Assembly: GCA_030077755.1 (NCBI GenBank)
Contig: JAQJZZ010000001.1
Location: forward strand, 1,178,001-1,242,000
Length of the DNA stretch: 64,000 bases
Reading direction: 5' to 3'
Origin: Filosporella fistucella
Taxonomy: Eukaryota > Ascomycota > Leotiomycetes > Helotiales
Shown piece by piece: positions 33,707 through 45,757 of this stretch (positions are counted from its first letter, which is position 1; each line of letters opens with the position of its first letter). Below the pieces are notes generated by a model. That model had not been told where the DNA came from, searched no databases, and saw nothing but the letters and a program-made list of their open reading frames with translations. The position numbers were made by a program, and so were the translations under genes.

Positions 33707-35728
33707 ATGATCTGCTTGAAAAGGTCGGCCGTCACATCTTTACGCCCTCAGAAGAAATTGTTAGCCATCCGTCCTCGTTTTCAATTGCAGCGGCAAAGCC
33801 AATTTCAATCCTATATCAAATTCCAGCCTCGGTCGATCAGACGACAATTCTCATCGCAGGTCTTAGGCATGGCATCAACGTTACCTCGTCTTCCGCTCTT
33901 CGAAGCAATTGCGAGCCACGATCCAAAATCAATTGTCGCGATACATTCTGCCTCTGGTAGAACGTTCACGTATGGGGAGCTGCTGGGTGACGTAGCCGAT
34001 GCGAAGGACAGGCTCTTGAAAGAATCAGGAGAGTCCTCAATCGAGGGTCAGCGCATAGCGTTCCTGGTGGAAAATAGTTATGACTATATAGGTGCGCAGA
34101 ATGCGATTCTAAATTCCCATGAAGAGCAAGAAATTGATACCCTTCGTAGTGACGTTACTATCGATTTTGGGAGCCCATTCAATTGCCCTTCCATTGTCCC
34201 CTGCCTTCCCTGCCCACGAGTTGCAGTATATCATGGATCAAAGTCGGGCCTCGATGTTATTGTCCTCCAAGAAATTTGCAAATAAGGCCCAAAGTGTGCT
34301 GCAAGAGGATTTAGAAGCAAAACCTAAACATGTCCAATTAGAAAAGTTTATGGGTGGTGCAGCTCCCAAAGCTGTCACTCTAGAAGAGAAGTCTGCTACT
34401 GGGGGAGGTATGATGCTGTACACTTCCGGCACGACAAATAGACCCGTATGTACAAATTGCTTGCAAATGAAAGTATAACTAAATATAAACTAGAAAGGGG
34501 TCCTACTCCCACAAGCAGTAATGACAGCGCAAGCCAAATCACTTGTAACTGCGTGGAAATACACCCCACATGACCATTTACTACATGTCCTCCCATTACA
34601 CCATATCCATGGAACAATAAATGCAGTTTTGGCACCTCTTCTAGCAGGATCCTCTATCGAGTTTCTCTTCCCATTTAATGCGCAGGCAGTATGGGAGCGT
34701 TTCGCAGCTCCCTTCCTCCCAAATCCAAAGATCGGACGAATTGTTACGTTTTTCACAGTTGTACCAACAGTATACAATCGTCTTCTATCAACCTTCAATG
34801 ATCTTTCCCCAGAGTTACAACGAGCTGCCAAAATGGGCATTTCGCCTCAAAATCTCCGGCTCAACATATCTGGCTCGGCAGCTCTTCCGACCCCTACAAA
34901 GAAGAAGTGGACAGACCTAAGTAATGGAAATGTTCTACTGGAACGTTACGGTATGACTGAAGTTGGCATGGCACTCTCATGTGGCCTAGCCAATGAAGAT
35001 CGAGTAGATGGCAGTGTAGGCTGGCCATTACCAAGCGTCGAGGTCCGTCTCGTCGACACTGAAACGAATGAGGTCATAAAGCCTGGAGAAGAACTCGATC
35101 AAAATGGTAAAGAGCGAGATGGAGAAATCCAACTTCGGGGCCCCACAATATTCCAGGAGTACTGGCGCAATCCAGAAGCCACTGCTGCGGAACATGTAGA
35201 GGGGGAGGATGGCAAATGTCGATGGTTCAAGACTGGTGATGTCGCTGTCAGGCGCGAGGTTCCTAGTGCGGGACATAGTGAGCAAGACTGGGCAAGAGGT
35301 CCAATGTATTTTATCCGGGGTCGAAAGAGCGCTGATATCATCAAATCTGGGGGAGAGAAAGTCAGTGCTTTGGAAGTTGAGAGGGAATTGCTTTCTCTCC
35401 CGCAGGTTGAAGAAGCAGCCGTTGTAGCAGTACCATCTGGAAAATGGGGCCAGAAAGTCGGAGCAATAATTATTTTGAAGGCTGATGCTGAAGGCAGAAA
35501 GGGTGCTTGGGGCCCTATGGATATGAGAAGAGCCTTGAAAGATAGACTCGCCAATTATAAAATTCCTCGGGTAATGAAAGTCGTTGACCATATTCCGAGG
35601 AACGCTATGGGTAAAAGTACGTATGTCTAATCTTATTCTAGAATGTGTGACTGACTATACAAACAGTAAACAAAAAACAGCTTGTTGGCGAAGTATTTGC
35701 TGATGTAGCTAGTGGCGATGAGGCTTAG
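33707..35728 (+). CDS. Mitochondrial acyl-CoA synthetase, malonyl-CoA synthetase-like (ACSF3 type)
   Basis: Adenylate-forming enzyme predicted to activate a short dicarboxylic or fatty acid to its CoA ester; the closest known type is malonyl-CoA synthetase (ACSF3). Exons are 33707-34091, 34150-34445, 34494-35616 and 35667-35728, giving 621 aa. The first about 55 residues are basic with RRQFSS, a good mitochondrial presequence, and an internal ATG (MASTLPRLP) could start a cytosolic or peroxisomal form. Core motifs are intact: the P-loop YTSGTTNRPKG is completed across intron 2, followed by RYGMTEVGMAL, the D/R hinge FIRGRKSADIIKSGGEKVS and the catalytic lysine in GKINKKQLV, which is rebuilt only by splicing the last 62-nt exon. 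A C-terminal PTS1 is absent. Exact substrate is not proven. Confidence 0.88.
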
Positions 35729-36132
35729 ACGTAGATTAGATGCTAGACTGATATGTTACATGTAATTATAGATGTAATTAAAATTGGATAGTATGTTCAA
35801 TCCCGTAGTACACCAAATCGCCAACGCGTTAAGGGGGGTAATTCACTAATTGGCCAATTCTCAATCATTGATGGTTCAATTACTTCATCGACTTTTATTC
35901 ATCTATAAACATGACCGAGTCCAAATCACTCAGCGAGATTAACGCCTTGTAGGAAGCCTCCGAAAGCAGACTAGCCTGCAGCAGAAATAGCCCAGCAATT
36001 GGAGCTGCCATGCTCCCCATACGCATATTGCAGAAACCCATGCTGATGACCCGTCCGAAATTTCAGATCGCAATGCCTCATGAACAAATAGAAAGATGGT
36101 AAGTTCGGGAGCAAGATCCATAGTCCCAGGAT
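35729..36132. other. Convergent intergenic region
   Basis: Between the synthetase and eIF4E 3' ends. A 60-codon minus-strand frame has no protein features. Confidence 0.5.
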
Positions 36133-37020
36133 CTAAACAGTGTACTTGGCTTTGGCACGAGTGCTTCCACTGTGCGCGCTATCGGTGTGACCAGAAAACT
36201 CGACTGCCTCGGATGTGGGAACCTTGAGGACCTCCTTGAATTTTCGTCCAATGTTCATGAGCACCTCCTTGCCCTTCTCGGTTGAGCGTCCCTTACCACC
36301 AGCAACATCACCATCACCTCCACCGGGAATGCTCTTTCCAATGGTACGAGTCCAGACACCGATACGGTAGAATCCCTTACGAACATTTACAACAACTCCC
36401 ATAAGTTCTCCATCATCCTCCTCCTCGAGTGTCTCACCAATAGCTGCTAGCATGACGTGAAGCCAAAGCTCATCGATGGGGACATTGCGCTTTTCCTTGA
36501 ATTGGTAAGACCACTTGCCGCCGTGCTTGTTCTGAACGTCCTCCCACTCTGGTCGAACGCCTTCTTTGAAGAGATGGTAATCGGATTTCAGGGCTAATTC
36601 GGAGACGGGAGCAATATTATTCTGGAGTGAGATGTTAGATAGGGATTCTGCGAGTTATCGTAGAGGGGCAACACACGTATACACCCCAGAATTCCTCAAC
36701 AGAGTTGAAGGTGATAACCTCCTTCAACAAATCGTTCCAGTTATCACCCTGATGGAAAGTTAGCAGCGCTCGTGATAGAATTGTTAGGAACAATTTACTT
36801 TTCCACTTGGTGGCTTGGTGAACCACAAAGTCCACTTGTGCATGAGTGGATGCTTAACGTTGAAATTGTCCTTGTCGTGGAAGACAGTGATTTGCTCTTC
36901 GCCCGTGCTACCAGTCTTACTCTCATCATGACCACTGGCTCCATCGGGTGAAATTGGAATTGTGGAAAGGTCAACTGGGGATGCCGGGGCGGCGCCGTTT
37001 GCTGGCGCGGTGGTAGCCAT
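36133..37020 (-). CDS. Translation initiation factor eIF4E
   Basis: mRNA 5'-cap-binding subunit of eIF4F. Exons are 37020-36799, 36748-36677 and 36621-36133, giving 260 aa. The conserved core runs from HPLMHKWTLWFTKP through the 72-nt middle exon GDNWNDLLKEVITFNSVEEF to WGVYNNIAPVS, with the structural and cap-stacking tryptophans in place. Later comes ELWLHVMLAAIGE and RIGVWTR. The N-terminal 50 residues are an Ala/Pro/Ser-rich disordered extension. An insert rich in Gly/Asp (GGGDGDVAGGKGRSTEKGK) lies between the last core strands, as in many filamentous fungi. Start is the first ATG. Confident. Confidence 0.96.
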
Positions 37021-37867
37021 TATTGTTGTATTTGTTGGTCCAACTGAATACCGGAGGGATGTGAAATAGGTCGGGCAAATATTGTGATGAAGTAGTTGAA
37101 GAATAAGTCGAAAGCGCCACAGGTGTTTGTTATGTCCGACTGCAGAGGCGAATTTCTAGTTGGATCGAGTGAATGGAGTCGAAAGCTCAGATGGTACTGT
37201 AGACTTTTCGAACTTCAAGAGGGTGGAGGGGAAGGTGATGAGCATGAGATGAGCGAGGTGAATTGTTCGATTGTGTGCGTTTGAATCTGGTCGGAGACTA
37301 TTGCGCCAGGCAGATAGCCGTTCTTTAGTATGGTTATAGTGTTTGCGGGTGGATTGTGGTGATCTGATTATTTGCGATGGCTTCAAAAGTTCAATTCCTT
37401 GGGCTTTTGCCTTAACCTTTCTTGCGAAGTGTCGACCCGCGCGGCTGGTCGGCGCTTACCCTATTAGGCGGGGTTGACAGATTAGCACGTGATCATAATA
37501 ACCCTCCAGGGTCGTCGGTATCTCACTTCACTTCCTTTCATCTGTTCTCCTTGTTCACGTAGACAGACGACGGGAGTGCCTTCCTTCCTTGGATAACATA
37601 TGTAAGCTTCATATCGTCATGTCCCTTGAACTCTGCTCAATTCTCAATGCTGGCGAGTGTTTGGCCGGCGAAAAGTTGCCGTATGAGATGAACGGTATAT
37701 TTTGGCCGGAATCTCGATATACTTAAGGAAAGCTCATATGCCCCAACTATTTTCTTTCTGTAACCCTTCGTTTACTATCTTTTTACCCCAAACTTTGTTC
37801 TTACTGTCATTTGCCCCGAACATCTCCTTCTCACATACCTCAACATTAAAACGGCCTCATTGGTACA
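37021..37867. promoter_or_regulatory. Divergent promoter region, eIF4E / MFS transporter
   Basis: About 850 bp. The half near 37867 is T/C-rich on the top strand (leader of the transporter). The other half holds a purine-rich tract facing eIF4E. It marks the switch from housekeeping genes to the accessory block. Confidence 0.45.
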
Positions 37868-40371
37868 ATGTCCGCCACCATACAGCAGAGAGATGAATCC
37901 GAAATGAGTCTCAAATTACAAGATCCTGCTAAGCCTGACATTGAGTCTTCGAGTCCAGCCGGTACACTCAGTGATGTTGTGGACGAAGAATTATACCCTA
38001 CTGGCATTACACTTGTTCTTATTTTCATATCTATTTGCGCTAGTACATTCTTAGTTGCTCTTGATGGCACTATTATTGCAACAGCAATACCAACAATTAC
38101 TTCACAGTTCAACAGCCTGGACGACGTCTCTTGGTACAATGCAGCTTTCTTGCTGACAACGTGTGCATTTCAATTACCATTTGGTAGAGCGTGCGTCGCA
38201 CTCTCATGAAGTTCAATTATCCTCCCATAACTCTCTGTCCTTCTTCACATGGATAAGAGGAAATGCTGATTCGAGTCCATCGAATTTAGATATTCGCTCT
38301 TCAATACAAAGTGGGTCTTTTTAACTGCGATCGCAATCTTCGAGGTTGGGAGTGCGATCTGTGGGGCTGCTCCTTCCTCAATGGCTTTGATAATTGGTCG
38401 TGCTATTTCTGGTAGGTTCTCAAATCATCATATATACCAGATGATAAATACACTATTTGTCAATTCACTGCCGCTCACTACATAATGTCTTTGTATGTCT
38501 TATACTGATATGTTCCTATTTCGCAGGTATCGGAGGTGGGGGAATTTTCTCTGGCTGCTTAATCATCATCGCAGAGAGTACCCCATTACGAAAGAGAAGT
38601 CTGTTCACGGGTTTCATCGGAGCCACTTTTGGAATCGCATCCGTCGCTGGCCCATTGCTTGGTGTGTTAACTCAATATCATCGCTGTGGTCGTGTCTGAC
38701 TTGCCTATAGGTGGTGCACTTACGACAAAGGTTTCATGGAGATGGTGTTTTTACAGTATGTATTCTCTATTCGCTGTTCCTCTTGTTCCTTGTCTTGGTT
38801 AGCATTTCGAGATTTTCATGGCAGGAAAATTGTGGCTTTGATGAAATTCAGATACTAATTTACATCACAGTCAACCTTCCTATTGGTGGCGTCGCTCTTG
38901 CTATCGTTGCTTTGTATCTCCCTGCATCTGTGGGCCGCTCTGCTGATCTTAGCGATAAGACATGGTGGCATATATTCAAACGCTTCGATCCAGTTGGCAC
39001 CGCAATATTCATTCCGTCAATCATCTGTCTCTTGCTGGCGTTGCAATGGGGCGGCACACAATATCCTTGGAGCAGTCCTCGAGTGATAGCCACATTCTCT
39101 TGTTTTGGGGTTACATTCATCGCCTGGGTCATAGTTCAAATCTGGCAGGGAGAAGATGGGACGGTTCCAAGAAGTGTGTTGAGTCAGAGAAGCGTTATCG
39201 GTGCATGTTTATTTACGCTATTCTCTGCTTCATCGTTCACAGCCGTTGTTTACTATCTGCCTATCTGGTTGGTCCATAAGCCAAAAAATCCACTGTTCTG
39301 GCCCTGATAGACCCAATTCTAGGTTTCAAGCTATCAAGCAGGATGATGCACAGCAATCCGGTATACACACCTTACCACTCATCCTCAGTCTCATCGTCAT
39401 TTCTATAGCTTCAGGCGGCGCAGTCATCTTCATAGGCTATTACACACCATTCCTAATATTTGGGTCGATCATCATGACAGTAGGAGCCGGACTTCTTTAT
39501 ACGCTGAAGACGGATGCAGGTATTGGTACTGTATGTAACCTTGTTCTTCCTTTTCACCCTTTCTCCTCCTTTCTCCTTGAGACTTGCTCCAGATCAAGTC
39601 GTATCAACTCCATGAGTGTGCTGACTAGCTCGACCGCTGCATTCACAACAATGAAAACAATCACTAATCTGTTCCAGTGGGTTGGATATCAAATTCTATT
39701 CGCGGCTGGAATAGGAATGACTATGGAGCTAGTGAGCAATTTCTGATTTCAGACTCAAGTTCAAGCCTCTCAAACAATCCCCATATATCTTACCTTCGTC
39801 GTGCCACGCTAATCTCAAGTAAGTGTAACGTTGCTATTCAAGCAAGCCTTCCCAAAGAACAAGTTGCGGCAGGCACCAGTCTAAGTATTCTTGTGCGGTC
39901 TCTTGGGGGATCTATTGCGGTTGCGATATGCCAGAACGTGTTCCAACAGAGACTTGGGAAGGATCTTGCTAGTATTCTGCCTGGTTTTGATGTGTCGCTG
40001 ATTAGTGGAAGTGGGGTAAGGAATCTGAAATCATTGTCTTTCCAGTATAACTTTAAAACGTGCTTTCGAGGTTTGATGATAACTTCATAGCATCATACAA
40101 AATTTGACTGACAATGATATATTTTTAGGCAACTACTTTGGTAGCTAATGTCCAGGCGGCATTGGGCGACGACCAGACGAGCATAAAGCGTATCCTCGGC
40201 CTGTACAATGATGCGATCGTTCAAACATTTTTGGTGGCTCTCATCCTCGCAGCATTCACATTTCCGTCTTCTCTATTGGTAGAGTGGAGAAGCGTTAAGA
40301 ATAAGAAGAAAGGAGGCCTTGAAGACGGCCAAACTGACGTGAAGGATGAGAAGGTTCAGGAGAAAGCTTGA
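37868..40371 (+). CDS. MFS drug/toxin efflux transporter (DHA2, 14-TM type)
   Basis: Predicted plasma-membrane proton antiporter that exports drugs or metabolites; the family includes the HC-toxin and aflatoxin pumps. Nine exons: 37868-38190, 38290-38411, 38527-38661, 38711-38755, 38871-39267, 39323-39530, 39678-39731, 39824-40015 and 40129-40371, giving 572 aa. All phases agree. The hydrophilic N-terminus (about 45 aa) leads into TM1 and motif D1 ([17 protein letters not shown]). Motif C-like [26 protein letters not shown] appears only after two splices. The tail is charged ([13 protein letters not shown]). The intron count is much higher than in other genes here. The 147-nt intron before exon 7 and the boundaries of exon 7 are less certain. 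No biosynthetic enzyme cluster is adjacent, so the substrate is unknown. Confidence 0.88.
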
Positions 40372-40624
40372 AATTCCAACACAAGGCAGGTGGGTCTATG
40401 AGAAGTATATTCGTGAAGGTTCAGATGTAGACATTGGAATAGAAATGGGACACTAATAATTCAGACCGAAAATCTTTCAATTCAACATCCACAAGGTATT
40501 CTCATAATTCCTAGGTAAATCATATAAGACTTACGTCCACAATCTCGTGCATTGAAGAAAGTGTATCAAATCGGTCGGTTTGTGTCGTCATGCTATATCT
40601 TGTATCGATTGAAAACCGCCAATT

Positions 40625-41242
40625 TCAACACCTATTGAGCCCAATCCTTTGCATTGACCATAAAGGTTGCTGAAATAGCTCCACAGCCATAGTCGCCATA
40701 GATGCATGCGTGGAATCAGTCGCTGTCGTAAGGCCACGAATATACCTCTCCTCGTCACTACTCGGCTCAAAATCAATTTCAACATCGACATCTGATCCCA
40801 GAACATGATCCGTCGCAGCTGCAGCCTCGATCGCTGCAAGTCGATCCTTTCCGGTCATACACTCACAGCCTTCCAGGAGCTCACCAACGCAAACATGTGA
40901 ACCTTCCGGAGCAGCACAGATGTGGTCCTCACACCATACGTGGATGGGCAGCGGGCAGCATCGACAACCAGCGAGAATGACACTTCGACCGTCTGAGGCG
41001 GTGAAAGGATTCTGATTGCTGCACAGAAAACGAGTTGCGCACACCATGATGGATCCCTCACACTCAGAATCAGAGCAAATTGGCTTCGGTGAGATGGGGC
41101 ACTGTTGAGCCTCAGCCAGATGGATTACTGCGACCGTTGAGGCAGCCGTGTTGGTGTTATCTGGTGTGGCACATACGAGGGCCGCAAGAGTGGTCAACCC
41201 AAGGTAAATGTAGACACGGCTGAACATAGCTACCGAGCTCAT
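40625..41242 (-). CDS. Secreted cysteine-rich protein (module shared with the gene at 44,010)
   Basis: Single-exon 205-aa protein. An N-terminal signal peptide (about residues 1-26, VYIYLGLTTLAALVCA) is followed by a compact Cys-rich region of about 16 cysteines, and then an acidic, Cys-free tail. The pattern CP-x3-P-x-CSD-x2-C-x-G, then GCRCCP, C-x3-C and finally GCECM is also found in the 529-aa protein encoded at 44010-45757 (CPNEPPRCSDTQCGG, GCTCCP, CGCF). Two possible start Met residues lie five codons apart; both give a signal peptide. I cannot name the family, and its function (structural, effector-like or inhibitor) is unknown. It is transcribed in the same direction as the neighbouring metallopeptidase. 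Confidence 0.75.
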   Translation of the reverse strand: MSSVAMFSRVYIYLGLTTLAALVCATPDNTNTAASTVAVIHLAEAQQCPISPKPICSDSECEGSIMVCATRFLCSNQNPFTASDGRSVILAGCRCCPLPIHVWCEDHICAAPEGSHVCVGELLEGCECMTGKDRLAAIEAAAATDHVLGSDVDVEIDFEPSSDEERYIRGLTTATDSTHASMATMAVELFQQPLWSMQRIGLNRC

Positions 41243-41559
41243 GCTTGAACTTGGAGGTTGAGCGTGTGTGCGATTTTATGGACTTCAGTTTACTAGTGTA
41301 ACAGTCCTGTTTACAATCGTCTGACTGTATTTCACACTCATTCACGTGATCAATGGAGTGTGGTAAATATTTCCATCAAGAACAAAACAATTTCTCATAT
41401 TTGGGCGGAGCACTCTACAATTATCATAGACCCACCCTATCCCAAGTGATTTCCAAAAACGACACCACCTGCTTGTATTTGTGGTCATTCATCTCTATTT
41501 GCATCGTATAACTTCCCTGGCGAACCATCTTCCTCGCTCATCTCTTGGTCATTGCTACC
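41243..41559. other. Short spacer between cysteine-rich and peptidase genes
   Basis: About 317 bp that would serve as the promoter of the cysteine-rich gene and the 3' UTR of the peptidase gene. No frame of note. Confidence 0.5.
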
Positions 41560-42835
41560 TTACGCATACCAAACATTTTCCCGTTTCATTTTGAGTGGGT
41601 TTGGAGCTGCCGGTATACCTGCAGCTTTGAGTGTAGTCTTGTCGACGTTTCCAAGTTCCCAGTATGTCGGATTGCCTTGAATTTGAAGATACAATGCTAC
41701 ACGAAGGAGTTGTCAGCAAGCTCCCATGCACAGATCAAAGGTCTTGGAGGCCTAATGTTTACCTTTTGCTAGCATCATGGGACATTCAGCGCGGTTCAGA
41801 GGAGTAATTCCAAAGAGGCCGCCAATGAAGTTCTCGCGTTCCTTGTTAACCTTGACGCATTGCTTGTACCCGTATATCTGTCCCGGGACGAGTGGTGGTA
41901 TCGCCTTGTCAGTGATCCTTTTGACACCTTCATCCGGTTTCACCGCTAGAGTTCCATATCTTTAGTATCTTTGTTCGAGATTACATTTAAGAAGGTAAAT
42001 AACTTACTACCCCCAATCGCATGCATCAGTTCATGGAAGACGGTCTCTGACAATGGCTTTAGACTGTCAAGAGCTGTGAACCCATCCAGGAGACCGTCCT
42101 TGACGACGGTATCGAGAGACCGATGATCTAGTCCATCACCTGCTGGAGGATCCCATCTCTTCTTGCTAATCATAATGTGAGCCTGCTGGCTGAAATCAGC
42201 GACCGAGCCGTCGGGAAGTGTTTTTTTATATCCTTCAGATCGTAAGTTCTATTGTGCTAGACAGGAATACCACTTATCTTACCAAGGGTAGTGAATGATG
42301 ATCCTTGGGCGACTCCAGGTTTCTTAGAATGGTCGTTACCGACTCTGTAAAGAGAAACGCTTCTAGTTTTTCCTTCCTTGTCGGTATAGGTATAGGCAGT
42401 ATCAACCCACAAATTGTAGCTATCCGTCCATTCAATAAATCCTGAGTCACAGTAGAAAGTGACTTGTAGAGCAGTTGAAGCAATGTTCTCGATGACACTA
42501 TAATATGCTACTATTATGTATCAAGGCCTTCTTAAATGCTGCGATGGGAGAGACTTACTCGAAAGTGTACCGACGTCCCCAGCCTTGAAGAGAGGATCAA
42601 AAGCCATTTTTGTTGTGTCTTTGGAGAGATCAGATATTTGATTACGTGCATCTGTGAAGTGACTTGAGTTAGTGATAGATTTTTAAGTGTGCTGCTGGAG
42701 TGTTTTCGTACTGCGTGCCATCTTGATAGCCTCGTCAATTGCACCTTGAATTCTAGTTACACCTGTTCCATCCCGGCACACAATGCTGTAGCCAGCAAGT
42801 GTACCTGGGATGAACAGCAGCAGAGAAAGCAGCAT
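41560..42835 (-). CDS. Predicted secreted zinc metallopeptidase (HExxH)
   Basis: Six-exon gene assembled by frame: 42835-42712, 42651-42559, 42510-42283, 42232-42008, 41945-41763 and 41696-41560, giving 329 aa. The signal peptide is MLLSLLLFIPGTLAG. The chain has few cysteines (Cys19 and a later CDSG). The zinc-binding motif HELMHAIGG lies at about residue 223, with the exon junction directly after it. The likely C-terminal zincin helix region follows (RAECPMMLAKALYLQ, YWELGNV). The sequence resembles fungal secreted zincins of the deuterolysin/lysine-specific endopeptidase type, but I cannot assign a family. A third zinc ligand is not obvious. The last exon was inferred: without it the frame ends after GKH. 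It sits between two related cysteine-rich genes. Confidence 0.7.
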
Positions 42836-44009
42836 TTTTGCTTCTTCTGGGAAGGTGATTTGACTAGAGGTTGGACTTGAATCACACCACTTATGTGTAT
42901 GAACTAAATGCAGTTTTGCTTTTGAACGATGCTGGAAAGAAACTGACTTCGAGAAAAAAGTGAAGAAGGGTATCGAGTAAGGAAGTAGTTATATACAAAC
43001 CATCTTGCGCAGAATACATAACTACCTACATGGAATATCTGGGAGGAACATAGTCCAATGCTTGTCCTGTCTTGTGGCTCAGATTGGCACCAAATCCTCC
43101 TTTGAGCTATAAATGAACCTTCGATAAGTCATCTTCTTCTCACAACATAGAACAATAGTAGCTTATGCCCATGGATTCTAGCCTTAGACTACTTGGGCCA
43201 GGACCTTTGTGTAAGATCATAATCACGATCCTCAACTGTTCATAATCTTCCGAAAATGTTACGTGCAAGAACTGAAGCACAGCCTCAGATAATACTCACG
43301 ACTATTAACTGATCATCAGTGTCTTCCGAGGTATTTATACGCGAGAACCGAACCATAGCCCAACTGTGCCCCAGCAAGGTACTGTACCTTACCCAAAGCA
43401 TTTGATTGGTCGCTTCGGTACCTCTTGACGCCCATGATTGTATGCAAGGCACATCAGGTACCGGACGGTACATGTATTTTCGCAATGTTACATTTCGCCT
43501 GATGAGCCCCTGGCCGCTGGCCGGGCTAACAAACTTCGAATTTTGGTTTCAGTGCCTATTTGGATACCAATTAAGATAATTATATCAGCTGACAAAGTCG
43601 TTCGAATTGCAGGATTTAACTGCGGTCAGTCTTTCTTTTACTTGTAGCACTGTTTATTTTCAATTCAGAGTCTTTCAAATGTGCAAGTCTAACAGATGTC
43701 GATTTCACAGCTTGGCATGGGGCCCTGGGATAACGGATGCAAATCACAATGTTGATAGGTATTGTACTACTAATTATAGATCCACCACAACCATCTGACA
43801 CTGAAGACATCACTGACAGGCGAGAAGGATTCAAGCCGTATACTGTTTGGGACAGAATTAACATATAATCAACATAGCCATGATATGGGAACTCAGATCA
43901 ATATTTTGGTATATATGCTACCCATCCAGCCAGTTTGAAAGTGTTTCTGTATCGTACTCAAAATCTAAAGAATCCATCTTCACCATCATATCTAGTACTA
44001 TCAATCATT
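42836..44009. promoter_or_regulatory. Divergent spacer, metallopeptidase / cysteine-rich gene
   Basis: About 1.2 kb with no convincing gene. It includes GGTACC-like sequences (around 43418, 43455) and A/T-rich leader sequence before 44010. It would contain the promoters of both genes, so co-regulation is possible but not shown. Confidence 0.45.
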
Positions 44010-45757
44010 ATGGCTAAAAAACTTTTTGCACTTTTGTCGCTTCTCGATGCAATGGCGCATGCCAACACCTTTCCATCCGAGATCAACAACGCAGGTGCGG
44101 CGAAACCTCGTGCTGTCTTGACAGCAGCTCCCGCGCGAGTGACTGGTCGAGTTGGCAATAGATTTGACTATCCAAACCACCCTCAACGAGGCATCGTGGA
44201 AAGACAGCACTTCAATGACCAAGTTCCGATCCAGATTTGTCCAGAAGAGTTACGCAGCTCTCCCAAACTTTGCGACCAATGTGGTGGAGACAGCTACAAG
44301 CATGGCATATGCAACGACATCTTGATTTCGGGCCGTCAGTCACCTTGGTGTTTGAACACTGGCAATGGGTGTTCCGGATACTATTGCAAATGCACTCACG
44401 AAGGCGTCGATCATAATCCGCAGATTACCTCGACTACTGTGGTAAACGGGCAAACTGGAACTGTCATCTTTGAGCCTATGACTCTGACTCAATATGCCAA
44501 ATTGCGGTCCCAGACCACCGTTACCTTGACAGAACTTGCCACATCAACAGTTTCTGATGATTTGGGCGCTATAGAGACTGCTCTGGTCGCTGTCTTTGCG
44601 GGAGGAATCGCTTGGCTTGCAATCAGTAAGTACTACTCTAAGATTATAATCGAAGCATAATAAATACCACGTGGGACTCAACAATACTCAAACTGACCTT
44701 GTTTTCAGGTGAATCTGGTGGTGCAGGGGCGATTGCTGCAATTAGACCACCCACCAAGAAGCCAGAAGATGCAAAAGAAGACGATAGATCATGCAAATCC
44801 AATCCCGAGGAGGAGTGCAAAAATTGCGGTGGTTCAGACGGAGTTGGTCTCTGCCAAAGTGGAGATCAGGCTGGTTGCCCATGTGAAGAGAAGCAGCATT
44901 GTCCCAATGAGCCTCCGAGATGCTCTGATACTCAGTGTGGTGGTGATGTAAGTCCTTCCCTGCAAATTAGCAGTCGACATAACTTGGGTCGACCAGAAAG
45001 CTCACAAATATACCTATTCTAGAACGGTCAATCCCAATGTAAGGCATCTGGAGAAATCAATGGATGCACTTGCTGTCCAGATACTGCTCCATTGTGCTCG
45101 AACAACGATTGTATCGGCGGAAATACACAGTTATGCACTGCACCTAAACTGAACGAGTGCGGATGCTTCGTTGAAGCTGATGCTGGGGACTTCGAGGACA
45201 ACGCGGATCAAGATGGGGTTGCTGATCCTGCTGCCCGCCTCTCATCAGTGTCCTCTGTTGCTGCCTTTGTGTTCACAACTATTTGGCACGCCAACTACAC
45301 CTCTCTGATCGGGTTTCCTACACCAACGACACCACCTAATCCATGTACGACCGAGACCCTCACCGCCACGGTTCCTGGTCGTTGCGGTGTGCCCGGTTGT
45401 GCATATGTTCTGGCAAAAAACCTGGGTGCCGGAGCACTTTGTCCCCAAGATTACTGTAACTGCGGCGGAGTCGTTGCTCCTCTTCTCACAGCCGTTGTAG
45501 GGCAGTCAACCTCACTGGGTTGTAAATATACAACTCAACCAAAAACTGGCGCTTGTCCAGCTGGTCCTCCTACTTCCAATCCTCCGGTAAAGCCAACTAC
45601 ACCTGCACTACCACCACCCATCAAGACGCCACCACCAAAGACTACATGTAACAAGAACTCGGATTGTAGTGCTTGGACTTGTCCCCCAACTGGCTCGCCT
45701 GCAACATGCAAATCAGGAATCTCAGGGGATCCCCTCACTATGAACTGTGCGTGTTAG
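44010..45757 (+). CDS. Modular cysteine-rich extracellular protein
   Basis: Predicted 529-aa protein from exons 44010-44625, 44709-44947 and 45023-45757. A hydrophobic N-terminus (KKLFALLSLLDAMAHA) looks like a signal peptide. Module 1 is at about 76-130 (CDQCGG, CKC). A hydrophobic stretch at the exon 1/2 junction (TALVAVFAGGIAWLAIS) could be a membrane segment. Module 2 (CKNCGGSDGVGLC, GCPCEE) runs into the unit shared with the gene at 40625-41242 (CPNEPPRCSDTQCGG, GCTCCP, CGCF). A later domain has CGVPGCAYV and CNCGG, then a Pro/Thr linker and a final Cys cluster (TCNKNSDCSAWTCPPTG). The start is the ATG before AKKLF; the frame extends upstream only via a non-ATG codon. Function unknown; probably cell-wall or surface associated. 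Confidence 0.75.
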
